Below the pieces are notes generated by a model, which was given only the letters and a program-made list of their open reading frames with translations, searched no databases and was not told the origin of the DNA. A stretch of DNA of 64,000 nt from Oceanispirochaeta crateris (GTDB lineage: Bacteria > Spirochaetota > Spirochaetia > DSM-2461), in the NCBI RefSeq assembly GCF_008329965.1, contig NZ_CP036150.1, positions 3,576,439 through 3,640,438 on the forward strand. Direction: 5' to 3'. The first letter of the stretch is position 1. The number at the start of each line of letters is the position of its first letter. The position numbers and the translations under genes are program-made. Shown here piece by piece: positions 1-8,434 of the stretch.

Positions 1-1194
1 ATGAATCCTGATGTTAAAATCAACCTGATCCCTATCGATGAGAATGATATGGCTACTCAGTTGAATACTGCAGCAGCAGCTGGAAACCTTCCGGCTTTAC
101 TTGAAAGTGCAACCGAGAATGCAGTGGCTTTCGGATCACAGGGGCTTCTGGATTCCGCTGCTGTAACAGAGTTGATTAACTCAATTGGTACAGATCAGTT
201 TTATGCCGGGACTCTCAAATTGAATGAAAGTGATATACCCGGAAGTTATTATGCAGCTCCTTATCACGGTTGGGTTCAGGGAATCTGGTATAGGGCCGAC
301 TGGTTTGAAGAAGCCGGACTTAATCCTCCTTCTTCTTGGGAAGACATTCTCAAAGCAGCAGAGTATTTCTATCAGCCTGACAAGAATCAGTATGGTATTC
401 TTGTCGGAACAAAAGCAGAGGCCTATGCAGAACAGTGTTTTACCCAGTTTGCCATGTCCAATGGTGCCGGCCTCTTTGATAAAGACGGAAATCTGATATT
501 CAATTCTCCTGAAATGAAGGAAGCCATTGAATACTATGCCGAACTTGCCAAGTTTAATCCTCCTGGACCTCAAACCTGGAGAGCCCGAGACTATTACCTG
601 CAGGGTAAGATGGCAATGTTCTTCTATTCAACATATATCATGGATGATCTGGCAATTGCCGAAGTGGCTGCCGGTTCTCTATCCAGTGAAAACTTTGAAG
701 ACCTGGCGGGAACAAGCTTTGATCCGGATTTGGTAAAAAATACAAGAATGGCATCAACCATTTCAAATTCAGAAGATGCCGGCTTCGGTGTGGTTGTATC
801 GCTATCTCTACCTGATCAGGGCGATCCGGCTAAAACTGCGGCAGCCAAGAGCTTTATGCGCTATCTTTATACACCCAACGCCTATATCACCTGGCTCCAT
901 ATGGCTCCAGGCGGTATGAATCCTGTTCTTAAAGATATTGCAGTAAACGAACGTTTTCAGAATGATCCAAAAGGAATCTTCAATAATTACGGCAAAGAGA
1001 AAATGGCTGAAATTATCGATGGACTGGATAATATTGAGACTTTCAGCATTGTTGACGGTAACAGAATTTCTGCCGCAAGTTCCATCTATTCCAAGCAAAT
1101 CATACCTCAAATGCTCTACAAGATAACTCAGGAAGGTATGGATGTTGATAAGGCTATGGCCTGGGCAGAAGAAGAAATGGGTAAATTACAGTAG
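1..1194 (+). CDS. Carbohydrate ABC transporter substrate-binding protein (5' truncated by window edge)
   Basis: Extracellular solute-binding protein of family 1 (MalE/UgpB-like), the periplasmic or lipid-anchored receptor that hands a sugar or glycoside to the two permeases downstream. About 397 residues are visible. The reading begins inside the mature domain (amyloid-like hinge text LNTAAAAGNLPALLE, then AAPYHGWVQGIWYRADWFEEAGL and PSSWEDILKAA, typical of this family). No signal peptide is present, so the real start lies before base 1 and the ATG at base 1 is coincidental. The aromatic-rich WYRADWF segment is the usual sugar-binding lobe. A stem-loop follows the stop codon before the first permease. 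Ligand not identifiable from sequence alone. Confidence 0.88.
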   Translation: MNPDVKINLIPIDENDMATQLNTAAAAGNLPALLESATENAVAFGSQGLLDSAAVTELINSIGTDQFYAGTLKLNESDIPGSYYAAPYHGWVQGIWYRADWFEEAGLNPPSSWEDILKAAEYFYQPDKNQYGILVGTKAEAYAEQCFTQFAMSNGAGLFDKDGNLIFNSPEMKEAIEYYAELAKFNPPGPQTWRARDYYLQGKMAMFFYSTYIMDDLAIAEVAAGSLSSENFEDLAGTSFDPDLVKNTRMASTISNSEDAGFGVVVSLSLPDQGDPAKTAAAKSFMRYLYTPNAYITWLHMAPGGMNPVLKDIAVNERFQNDPKGIFNNYGKEKMAEIIDGLDNIETFSIVDGNRISAASSIYSKQIIPQMLYKITQEGMDVDKAMAWAEEEMGKLQ

Positions 1195-1209
1195 TTTCAG
1201 TAACCTGAT

Positions 1210-1229
1210 CCCTCCGGGATTCCGGAGGG
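1210..1229 (+). promoter_or_regulatory. Intercistronic stem-loop between binding protein and permease
   Basis: Perfect 8-bp stem CCCTCCGG / CCGGAGGG with a GATT loop, just after the binding-protein stop codon and not followed by a T-run. A second, imperfect stem (1249-1257 with 1270-1278) follows before the permease start. Such loops between a binding-protein gene and its permease genes commonly protect the upstream mRNA and give excess binding protein; that role is inferred here. Confidence 0.6.
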
Positions 1230-1290
1230 TTACCCACTAAAATCACTAAGAGGGGAGGTTCGCGTTAATCTCTCCTCTCGGAGTTATTCT

Positions 1291-2178
1291 ATGACAAATC
1301 TATTAGCCACTCAAAGGCTGGGGCAGAAAAGCAGAGAGCAGTTATTAGGATGGGGGCTCGTGTTTCCGGCTGTTTTTATCATTCTTTCGTTAATTTTGTA
1401 TCCCATTATTTATAATATATATTTAAGCTTTTTTGATGTGAATCTTCACGAAGGAAATACTTTTACGGGACTGGAAAATCATCGATCGGTTCTAATGGAT
1501 TCTTTTTTCTGGAAATCAGTAATGACGACTGTCATTTATGTTTTTTTTACGACAGTCGGGACGACTCTTTTTGGTTTGATTGTTGCCTTAGTGATGAATC
1601 AGGATTTTCCTTTAAGAGGGCTTGTTAGAAGTTTAGTTCTGTTTCCCTATGTAGCCCCCGTTATTTCTGTTGTTTTTGCCTGGCAGTTTATCTTTGATCC
1701 GGTCAATGGGATTGTAATGGATGTTCTTGTTGAGAGGTTAGGGTTTTTTAGCGAACGTGTAAATCTTATCGGTTCTCCCTCATCCGCTGTTTGGATTGCC
1801 ATTATATTCAGTATCTGGAAGAATTTTCCTTTTTCTTATCTTATGATTCTTTCCCGTTTGCAGGGAATCGATAAAAATCTCTTCGAAGCTGCCGAAGTGG
1901 ACGGAGCCTCTGGCTGGGAAAGATTCCGTTTTATTACGCTCCCTGAAATTTACTTTGTAACTGGATCTATTATTTTATTACGGGTTATTTGGAATTTTAA
2001 TAAATTCGAAGAAATTTACCTTTTGACTACGAATGTTAAAGTCTTGTCTATATATACCTATTTTAAAGCTTTTGTGGGTACTATGGATATGGGACAGGGG
2101 GCAGCGCTAGCTCTGATTCAGTTTCTGCTGCTTATTGGTTTTATTCTTATTTATGTGAAGAAGGTTCTCAAATGGTAA
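1291..2178 (+). CDS. Carbohydrate ABC transporter permease (MalF/UgpA type)
   Basis: Inner-membrane permease of 295 residues, six predicted membrane helices (first at about residues 20-45), binding-protein-dependent transport family. The cytoplasmic EAA loop that docks the ATPase is clear at about residues 202-215 (EAAEVDGASGWERFRFITLP). The start ATG has a GGAG Shine-Dalgarno about 8 nt upstream. It forms a heterodimer with the next gene, which overlaps its stop by 7 nt. No ATPase gene follows, so the system probably uses a shared MsiK/UgpC-type ATPase encoded elsewhere. Substrate unknown. Confidence 0.9.
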   Translation: MTNLLATQRLGQKSREQLLGWGLVFPAVFIILSLILYPIIYNIYLSFFDVNLHEGNTFTGLENHRSVLMDSFFWKSVMTTVIYVFFTTVGTTLFGLIVALVMNQDFPLRGLVRSLVLFPYVAPVISVVFAWQFIFDPVNGIVMDVLVERLGFFSERVNLIGSPSSAVWIAIIFSIWKNFPFSYLMILSRLQGIDKNLFEAAEVDGASGWERFRFITLPEIYFVTGSIILLRVIWNFNKFEEIYLLTTNVKVLSIYTYFKAFVGTMDMGQGAALALIQFLLLIGFILIYVKKVLKW

Positions 2179-3134
2179 CGAAACGAAGCCCCATACGATC
2201 AATAGGTTTTTTTATTCTCATTATTTTCATCGTATCATTTTGTATCTTTCCCTTTTTTCAAATGCTCTCTACTTCTCTTAAATACCAGTGGGATTGGGGA
2301 AATCCCTCACTCATACCAACTCAGATTAATACAGAGGCTTATAAGGAGCTTCTGAATGTGGGCCAGAATCTTAAAAACGTTCCTGAATCTATACTTGAAC
2401 TCCTGGAGAATACTCCGGATATGACTAAGGCTCAAAGGGATACCATTCTCGCAAAGTATAGAAATAGTGGAGATGTGTTCCCCTTTCCAAAGTATTTTTT
2501 AAATTCTCTGGCGCTTTCGGGTGTCGCTGCTCTTCTTTCGGTATTCATTGCTATTCTCGGTGCCTATTCATTTAGCAGGTTGCGTTTTACCGGGCGTTCT
2601 ACTGTGCAGAGGGGAGTTCTTTTTGTATATATGTTTGGCGGAATACTCTTGCTGATCCCTTTGTATAAAGTTTGTGTCAGCCTGGGATTTCTATCCACAA
2701 AGGGAGGGACTTTTGGAGCTTTACTTGTGATCTATATGGTGCAGACCCTGCCAGTCTCTCTGTATATGCTGGGTAACTTTTTCAGGACTATCCCTTTTTC
2801 AATTGAAGAAGCCGCTATGATTGAAGGTTCCAGCAGACTGGGTACAATCTGGCGTATCATAATACCTCTTTCTATCTCAGCAATTATCACCGTCTATATT
2901 TACTCTTTTATGATTGCCTGGAACGAGTATCTATTTGCTTCTGTTTTTCTAAAAGGATATAAAGATCTCTATACCCTACCCATGGGGCTCCGAGCTCTGT
3001 TTGTTTCCAAAAATGCGGTATGGGATAGGATTATGGCCGCTTCAGTACTTACAGCAACTCCTGTTATTGCCTTATTTATGATCATACAGAAAAATCTGAC
3101 CGGAGGACTTTCTGAGGGCGGTGTCAAAGGGTAG
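2172..3134 (+). CDS. Carbohydrate ABC transporter permease (MalG/UgpE type) with periplasmic insertion
   Basis: Second permease half, 320 residues. EAA loop at about residues 210-225 (EEAAMIEGSSRLGTIWRIII). The ATG overlaps the stop of the preceding permease (ATGGTAA), showing translational coupling. The family normally runs from helix 1 through a short periplasmic stretch to the conserved F-x-x-Y-F-x-N-S motif before helix 2. Here that stretch (about residues 50-105) carries an extra charged, predicted helical segment with repeated Glu, Asp and Lys before FPKYFLNS. The rest matches MalG-type proteins. The gene ends 55 nt before the convergent GntR gene. Confidence 0.9.
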   Translation: MVTKRSPIRSIGFFILIIFIVSFCIFPFFQMLSTSLKYQWDWGNPSLIPTQINTEAYKELLNVGQNLKNVPESILELLENTPDMTKAQRDTILAKYRNSGDVFPFPKYFLNSLALSGVAALLSVFIAILGAYSFSRLRFTGRSTVQRGVLFVYMFGGILLLIPLYKVCVSLGFLSTKGGTFGALLVIYMVQTLPVSLYMLGNFFRTIPFSIEEAAMIEGSSRLGTIWRIIIPLSISAIITVYIYSFMIAWNEYLFASVFLKGYKDLYTLPMGLRALFVSKNAVWDRIMAASVLTATPVIALFMIIQKNLTGGLSEGGVKG

Positions 3135-3189
3135 TACTGTGAGAAGACTTAAAGTCAGGGATAGATTTTACAGCTTATATCGCATTCTT

Positions 3190-3918
3190 TTATTCTGAAG
3201 ACTCATCAAGATTCTCAACCTTCATGAGGGTGAGCATAATATGACTTTCCATTGTTTTTTTGGCTAGATCTGAGTTCCGAACGACAATGGCCTCAAGCAT
3301 TTTATGATGGTCGGCGATACTAGTTTCCAGGCTGCCTCTAACATAGCCTGTTTTAGAAAAGCTCCGTATAAGCAGACTGGTAAGATGGGTGTAAAGAGAA
3401 ATGAGTATTTTATTCTCAGTGGCATCGATGATTGATTTATGCAATTCTAAATCAAGCATATTGTAAGCATCAATTTTGTTTTCTTCGGCTTTGAGGTCCA
3501 GCTCTTCAATGAATTTTGCAAATTGTGCTACGAACCCTTTGGGAGGATTTGCAGCAATATCATAGATGGCCTGAGATTCAATGATTCGTCTGGTTTTTGT
3601 AAGATCTATGAGCAGATCCTTTTGCTTTGGAAAGTGAAACACCACAGATCCCATTAGAATCTCCAAAAAATGATCCAAATTATTCTCTTTAACAAAGACG
3701 CCTTTTCCTTGTCTGGTTTCTACCATTCCCCGTGATTCAAGGGTGCGGATTGCTTCTCTGATTGAGCGAGTCCCTACTTGTAGCTTTTCTGACAGTTCCG
3801 CTTGAGAAGGAAGTTTATCCCCAGGAGAAAGATTATTTTCAGCAATAATATTTTCCAAAGCATAAGTAACTTCATCTGAGATCTTTACTTTTTTAAGTGG
3901 TGTAATATCTTTGTACAT
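3190..3918 (-). CDS. GntR-family (FCD/FadR type) transcriptional regulator
   Basis: Repressor of 242 residues. The N-terminal winged HTH (about residues 12-78) has the GntR signature SPGDKLPSQAELSEKLQVG followed by RSIREAIRTLESRGMVE. The C-terminal FCD ligand-binding domain (about 95-235) has the expected metal-site pattern: Asp and His in DLELHKS, His in ADHHKM and a last His in MESHI. It is divergent from the dctP TRAP operon and shares a 165-nt intergenic region holding two palindromes and opposed promoters. It is therefore very likely the local, self-regulating repressor of dctPQM and the lyase genes, released by a carboxylate ligand (inferred). Confidence 0.9.
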   Translation of the reverse strand: MYKDITPLKKVKISDEVTYALENIIAENNLSPGDKLPSQAELSEKLQVGTRSIREAIRTLESRGMVETRQGKGVFVKENNLDHFLEILMGSVVFHFPKQKDLLIDLTKTRRIIESQAIYDIAANPPKGFVAQFAKFIEELDLKAEENKIDAYNMLDLELHKSIIDATENKILISLYTHLTSLLIRSFSKTGYVRGSLETSIADHHKMLEAIVVRNSDLAKKTMESHIMLTLMKVENLDESSE

Positions 3919-3956
3919 ATTTCCTTGTAGACGATTATAGACTGGTTTTAAACATT

Positions 3957-3984
3957 ATTGTATCCCCCTTTAGTCATATGTCAA
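3957..3984 (-). promoter_or_regulatory. Sigma70-type promoter of the GntR gene
   Basis: Read on the minus strand: -35 TTGACA (3984-3979), 16-nt spacer, -10 TACAAT (3962-3957), about 40 nt ahead of the regulator start. The -35 box lies inside the palindrome at 3976-3991, consistent with autorepression. Confidence 0.6.
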
Positions 3985-3991
3985 GACATAT
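3976..3991. promoter_or_regulatory. Palindromic operator 1 in gntR-dctP intergenic region
   Basis: Perfect inverted repeat ATATGTC-AA-GACATAT covering the -35 box of the GntR gene. Size and symmetry fit a dimeric winged-helix repressor. Binding by the adjacent GntR protein is inferred. Confidence 0.6.
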
Positions 3992-4000
3992 AATTATAAG

Positions 4001-4029
4001 TTGACTTATGACATAAGTCATAATACAAT
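4001..4029 (+). promoter_or_regulatory. dctP promoter with embedded operator 2
   Basis: -35 TTGACT (4001-4006), 17-nt spacer, -10 TACAAT (4024-4029). A perfect 19-nt odd-centred palindrome, TGACTTATGACATAAGTCA (4002-4020), overlaps the -35 box and fills most of the spacer. A bound repressor there would exclude RNA polymerase. Confidence 0.68.
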
Positions 4030-4083
4030 CTTCATACCCGATTTGATCGGGAATATATTAATAGACGATTCAAAGGAGTCAAA

Positions 4084-5103
4084 ATGAAAAAACTATTAAC
4101 TTTGGTTTTGCTTTCTGTCTTTTCAATGTCTCTGGTATTTGCCAGTGGTCAGGCAGAAGCTGGTGCTGAAAAAGTCATTGAAATCAGTTTCTCATCTGTC
4201 AGTGTTCCTGGAGATGCACATACTGAAGCAATGAATGTATTTAAAGAAGAGCTGGAAAAAATTTCCGGCGGAAGCATGGTTGTTAACGTATATCACTCTG
4301 GTCAGCTCTTTTCACAGGAAGGAGAACAGGATGCCATTAGACAGGGAACTGTTGATATGGTTTATACCAGTGCTCCATGGCTGGCAGAATTTGTTCCTTA
4401 CCTCTCCATGTTCGGAGCTGTATATACTTTCCAGGGATATGATCACATGACCACAGTCCTCAATGGCGAAATTGGAAAACAGGTCTTTGATGACGTTGTT
4501 GAATCACAGGGAATCCGTCCTTTAGGTGCTTACTACCTGGGAACCAGACAACTCAACCTAGTTGAAAAAGTCGGACCTGTCAGAACACCTGAAGACATGT
4601 CCGGTGTTAAATTAAGAACTCCGGGTAGTCCTTCATGGATTGCTCTTGGTAAAGCGCTGGGTGGAAATCCAACACCCATGTCTTTCGGTGAAGTCTATAT
4701 GGGACTGAAGACCGGAGCAGTTGAAGGTCAGGATAATCCTCTTGGAACAGACAAGAATGCCAAGTTCTATGAAGTAACAAAGTACATCGTTTTAACAAAC
4801 CATGTTGTAGACTCCACCTGGCCCACCATCAACGAACAAAAGTGGCAGTCCTTCAATGATGAACAGAAGGGATGGGTTTTGGAAGCAGTTGATAAAGCAA
4901 GAGCCTACTGTGATGAAGCAAATCTGAAAACAGAAGCTGAAATTCTTGACTTTTTCAGGGGTGAGGGTTTGATTATTGTCGAAGATCCCGATGTTCAGGC
5001 ATTTGCCGAATACGCAAGAAATTCGTATATGACAGAAAGCCAGGATATCTCTAAAGACTGGGATTGGGACCTGTACGACAAGGTTCAGGGAATGGTCAAA
5101 TAA
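4084..5103 (+). CDS. dctP: TRAP transporter substrate-binding protein DctP
   Basis: Periplasmic solute receptor of a TRAP transporter, 339 residues. Signal peptide at residues 1-20 ending FASG. The mature protein shows the DctP fold text: HTEAMNVFKEELEKISGG, then the signature region around residues 175-215 (GVKLRTPGSPSWIALGKALGGNPTPMSFGEVYMGLKTGAVEGQDNP). In this family the Arg after the KL motif clamps the ligand carboxylate, so the substrate is probably an organic acid. SD AAGGAG lies just before the ATG. The lyase genes downstream suggest a keto- or sugar-acid substrate; the exact ligand is unknown. Confidence 0.93.
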   Translation: MKKLLTLVLLSVFSMSLVFASGQAEAGAEKVIEISFSSVSVPGDAHTEAMNVFKEELEKISGGSMVVNVYHSGQLFSQEGEQDAIRQGTVDMVYTSAPWLAEFVPYLSMFGAVYTFQGYDHMTTVLNGEIGKQVFDDVVESQGIRPLGAYYLGTRQLNLVEKVGPVRTPEDMSGVKLRTPGSPSWIALGKALGGNPTPMSFGEVYMGLKTGAVEGQDNPLGTDKNAKFYEVTKYIVLTNHVVDSTWPTINEQKWQSFNDEQKGWVLEAVDKARAYCDEANLKTEAEILDFFRGEGLIIVEDPDVQAFAEYARNSYMTESQDISKDWDWDLYDKVQGMVK

Positions 5104-5116
5104 TAAGGTTTATTTT

Positions 5117-5154
5117 CCCGGTGATGCCTGTAAGGATCTCGCCGGGTTTGTTTT
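5117..5154 (+). promoter_or_regulatory. Attenuator-like stem-loop between dctP and dctQ
   Basis: 8-bp stem CCCGGTGA / TCGCCGGG (5117-5124 with 5139-5146, one G-T pair), followed by TTTGTTTT. It looks like a leaky terminator or RNA-stabilising hairpin that would keep binding-protein expression above that of the membrane subunits. Confidence 0.6.
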
Positions 5155-5166
5155 AAAAGGTACTCA

Positions 5167-5661
5167 ATGAAAACAGGATTAAAAAAAATTGGGAAAATAT
5201 TGGTAGATACAATTGAAGTCTACATTCCCTTTGCCGCCTTTGTGACACTCTTTAGTGTCTTTTTAATAGGAATATTTTTTCGTTATTTTCTTAAACCCCT
5301 CACATGGACATTGGAATTGTCGCTGATGTGCTTCATCTGGACCTCTCTTCTCGGTGGTTTGTATGCGAAACGGGACAATTCTCATGTTGTTTTTACCATG
5401 ATCTATGATGCAGTTAAACCTCTTACACAGATCTGGATGCGCATTTGCGGTCATAGCTTATTGGTTATTTCCTTCCTCATCGGACTGGTTCCTTCTTGGA
5501 AGTATGTCCTTTTTATGGGTTATAAAAAATCGAATGTTCTGAAGATTCCAATGGATGTGGTCTACATGCCTTTTGTTATATTTTTGGCATTTATGATAGG
5601 TCGCTATTCTCTTGATATATATCATGATGTTCGAAAACTGATGAAGGGAGATATTTCATGA
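5167..5661 (+). CDS. dctQ: TRAP transporter small permease subunit DctQ
   Basis: Four-helix membrane protein of 164 residues, the usual DctQ size. Hydrophobic segments lie at about residues 20-42, 54-70, 90-112 and 132-150. The conserved small-permease pattern around residues 34-66 is present: an FFRYFL motif, then a Trp-Leu-Glu-type segment TWTLELSLMCFIWTSLLG, then KRDNSHVVF. DctQ binds the large subunit DctM and is needed for transport. The stop overlaps the start of dctM (ATGA), so the two are translationally coupled. Confidence 0.9.
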   Translation: MKTGLKKIGKILVDTIEVYIPFAAFVTLFSVFLIGIFFRYFLKPLTWTLELSLMCFIWTSLLGGLYAKRDNSHVVFTMIYDAVKPLTQIWMRICGHSLLVISFLIGLVPSWKYVLFMGYKKSNVLKIPMDVVYMPFVIFLAFMIGRYSLDIYHDVRKLMKGDIS

Positions 5662-6953
5662 ATCTGGCTCTACTCGTATTTTTAATTTGTTTTATATTAA
5701 TATTCTTGATCAGAATTCCCATCGCACCGGGTATGTTAATGGCTTCATTATTTTACTTTGCCATTGCCCAAAGCCCTGCTGCGGATATTAGTGTGGCTGC
5801 CAGTCAGTTTCTAACGAATATGAACTCTAAGTTTGTGCTCATTGCCGTGCCTCTGTTTGTGTTTATGGCGGAAGTCATGAATAGCGGAAAAGTGACGGAT
5901 ATGATATTCCGGTTTGCCAATGCGATTGTCGGTCGTAAACGGGGAGCTTTGGGCCATGTTAATGTTGTGGCTTCCATTATCTTTTCGGGTATGACCGGTT
6001 CTGCTCTGGCAGATGCCTCCGGTTTGGGTATGATGGAAATCAAGGCGATGAATGATAATGGATATGAACGGGGATTCAGCAGTGCCATTACGGCAGCTTC
6101 AGCGACAATCGGTCCTATTTTTCCTCCCAGTATTCCGATGATATTCTATTCCATGCTCTCAGGAGCCTCCATTGGAGCCCTGTTTATGGGAGGTATGGTT
6201 CCCGGTATCCTGATCGGGCTGGCTCTCATGGGTTACATTGCTGTTATTGCACGCGTTCGGAATTATCCTAGAGGAGAGAAACTGGCATTCCGGGATACTC
6301 TGGCTATAACGATTAAGGCCTTTCCCGCTTTATTATCGATCCTTGTCCTCCTTGGTGGTATCTACTCAGGTATCGTTACCCCGACAGAAGCCGGGGCTTT
6401 GGCTGCATTGTACGCCATTCTTGTTTCATTCTTCGTTTATAGAGCCATGGGGTTTAAGGATCTGATTCAGGTTGTCATGAATACAATAAAAACGACAGGG
6501 ACTCTTTCTCTGTTGGTTGGAACAGCCTATGCCTTTTCATATATTGTGGCAATTGAACACATTCCAGATGCTGTTGCCGGTTGGCTTTTGACAGTGACAC
6601 AGAATAAATATGTTCTTCTCCTTCTCATCAATATTGTTTTTATTATCCTTGGAATGTTCATTGACACCATGTGCATTACTCTGGTCTTTATACCTATTGT
6701 TCTGCCACTTGTGAATGCCCTCGGTATTGATCTGGTTCATTTTGGAGTTATGATCACACTGAATATGATGATAGGGCTTTCTACACCTCCTTTTGGAATG
6801 TTGTTATTCGTTGTGTCGGGCATATCTAAGACACCCTTGAAAGAGATCATCAAGGAAATCTTGCCTATGCTACTTGTTCTTTTCGGTGTTTTGTTTCTGG
6901 TAACTTACATTCCCCAGATCGTAACATTTTTACCCAATGCACTTGGAATGTAA
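5658..6953 (+). CDS. dctM: TRAP transporter large permease subunit DctM
   Basis: Large permease, 431 residues and about 12 hydrophobic segments, the sodium-coupled transport channel of the TRAP system. Diagnostic family stretches include GMTGSALADASGLGMMEIKAMNDNGYE (about residues 111-138), the IGPIFPPSIPMIFYSMLSGAS segment after it, and TPTEAGALAALYAI near residue 237. C-terminal GMFIDTMCITLVFIPIVLPL and LSTPPFGMLLFVVSG are also typical. It overlaps dctQ by 4 nt and is followed 20 nt later by a lyase gene in the same operon. Confidence 0.93.
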   Translation: MNLALLVFLICFILIFLIRIPIAPGMLMASLFYFAIAQSPAADISVAASQFLTNMNSKFVLIAVPLFVFMAEVMNSGKVTDMIFRFANAIVGRKRGALGHVNVVASIIFSGMTGSALADASGLGMMEIKAMNDNGYERGFSSAITAASATIGPIFPPSIPMIFYSMLSGASIGALFMGGMVPGILIGLALMGYIAVIARVRNYPRGEKLAFRDTLAITIKAFPALLSILVLLGGIYSGIVTPTEAGALAALYAILVSFFVYRAMGFKDLIQVVMNTIKTTGTLSLLVGTAYAFSYIVAIEHIPDAVAGWLLTVTQNKYVLLLLINIVFIILGMFIDTMCITLVFIPIVLPLVNALGIDLVHFGVMITLNMMIGLSTPPFGMLLFVVSGISKTPLKEIIKEILPMLLVLFGVLFLVTYIPQIVTFLPNALGM

Positions 6954-6973
6954 GTAATTTAAAGGAATTTAAC

Positions 6974-7906
6974 ATGAGAAAAGAAATTACCAATGGTGTT
7001 TATCCTACTATGCTAACACCATTTAAAACAGATAAGTCCATCGATTTTGAGGCCTTAAACCGACTTGTTGGATGGTATATCAAAAGAGGGATTGATGGTC
7101 TTTTTGCCGTCTGTCAGTCCAGCGCTATGTTTGAACTGAGTCGTGAAGAAAGAGTAGAGTTGTGTCGTAAGACAATTGAGTTTGCCGGCGACCATTACCC
7201 CGTTATGGCATCGGGTCATGTGTCTGACACCATTGAAGGACAAATTGATGACATGCAGGCCATGGCCTCAGCAGGTCCAGATGCCCTTGTTTTGGTGAGC
7301 AACAGATTAGCTGATCCCTGGGAAGATGATTCGGTCTGGTTAAAAAATCTGGATCTTTTACTGAAGGGCCTGCCTACGGATATCCCTCTTGGTTTTTATG
7401 AATGTCCCTATCCTTATAAAAGAGTCCTTTCAACAGAAGTTGTAAAAGAACTGATCAACATGGAGCGTTTTGAGTTTATTAAAGACACCTGTTGTGATCC
7501 GGATATGATCAAAGAACGTGCCCGCTTGTCTAAGGGGACTAAGGTTAAATTCTTTAATGCCAATGCAGCCACTCTTTTAATGAGTCTAAAAGAGGGTTTT
7601 GCAGGATACAGCGGTATCATGACCAATTTTCATAGCGATCTGTATCACAGGCTCTGTCATGATTGGAAAGAAATGGGAGATGAGGCAGTCGAATTGCAGA
7701 ACTATCTCGGTTTTGCCTCAACCATTGAAAATCAGTTTTACCCAGCCAATGCCCGCTATTCACTGATGAAAGAGGGTGTCTTCACCAACCTCGTCAGCCG
7801 GCGGCAGGATGCAAGGTTGAGACAGATCACAAAGTCTCAGGAAATGGAGATTGATCAGTTTTATACCATTTCAGAACAGATGAGCCAGCGGTTTAAAAGA
7901 GACTGA
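6974..7906 (+). CDS. Dihydrodipicolinate synthase/N-acetylneuraminate lyase family protein
   Basis: Class I (Schiff-base) aldolase/dehydratase of the DapA/NanA family, 310 residues, complete TIM barrel. Visible catalytic elements are the strand-6 lysine in EFIKDTCCD (about residue 167), which forms the Schiff base, and the upstream Tyr-rich GFYECPYPYKR segment (about 139-149). The usual GSTGE motif on strand 2 is replaced by CQSSAMFELS, so the carboxylate-binding loop is atypical and it is unlikely to be true DapA. SD AAGGA lies 8 nt before the ATG. Co-transcription with dctPQM suggests it cleaves or dehydrates the imported acid. Confidence 0.85.
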   Translation: MRKEITNGVYPTMLTPFKTDKSIDFEALNRLVGWYIKRGIDGLFAVCQSSAMFELSREERVELCRKTIEFAGDHYPVMASGHVSDTIEGQIDDMQAMASAGPDALVLVSNRLADPWEDDSVWLKNLDLLLKGLPTDIPLGFYECPYPYKRVLSTEVVKELINMERFEFIKDTCCDPDMIKERARLSKGTKVKFFNANAATLLMSLKEGFAGYSGIMTNFHSDLYHRLCHDWKEMGDEAVELQNYLGFASTIENQFYPANARYSLMKEGVFTNLVSRRQDARLRQITKSQEMEIDQFYTISEQMSQRFKRD

Positions 7907-7936
7907 GTCTTTATAGGACAATGAGGTAAGCTGTAA

Positions 7937-8434
7937 GTGAATCCTATCAAGGACCTATTAGGCATTATTACCGTTCTCAACACCCCCTTCACAAGTGAGG
8001 ATAAGCTGGATGTTCTCTCACTTGTGAGGAATGTTCGTTATGCCCTTGATGCAGGCGTTAAAGGCTTTCTTGTTCCCGCTATGGCCTCTGAAGTAGGGGT
8101 GTTGAGCGAATCTGAGAAGCTGGAAATGGTTAGGACTGTTGTGGATGCTTGTGAAGGGCGGGTTCCTGTGATTGGAGGAACATCTGCTCCCTCGCTGAAA
8201 GCCATGTGCCGCTTGGCTGAGAGCAATCTCAAGCTGGGCTGTCAGGGCATTTTGGCAAACATCCCCTATGAGAACAACGATCAATATAGAGCAAACGTTT
8301 CTGAGCTGGATCGGTTGGGACCGGAGTTTCTAATGCTTCAGGACTGGGATTCCAGCGGTTACGGCCTCCCGTCCGATCATAGGTCTTCCTCTGCTAGGAT
8401 ATCAGATCTTCTATATCTTATTCCGGGCGAGTAA
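7937..8434 (+). pseudogene. 3'-truncated DapA/NanA-family lyase
   Basis: Starts at a GTG (NPIKDLLGIITVLNTPF) 30 nt after the previous lyase, sharing the family N-terminus. It follows the barrel through strand 5 (FLMLQDWDSSGYGLP, about residue 143), then changes to unrelated text and stops at residue 165. Family members are about 290-310 residues. The Schiff-base lysine strand and the whole C-terminal half are missing, and no reading frame downstream to 8718 restores them. It also lacks the usual GSNGE loop (PAMASEVGVLSE here). Most likely a decayed gene after deletion or frameshift; less likely a short functional paralogue. Confidence 0.72.
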
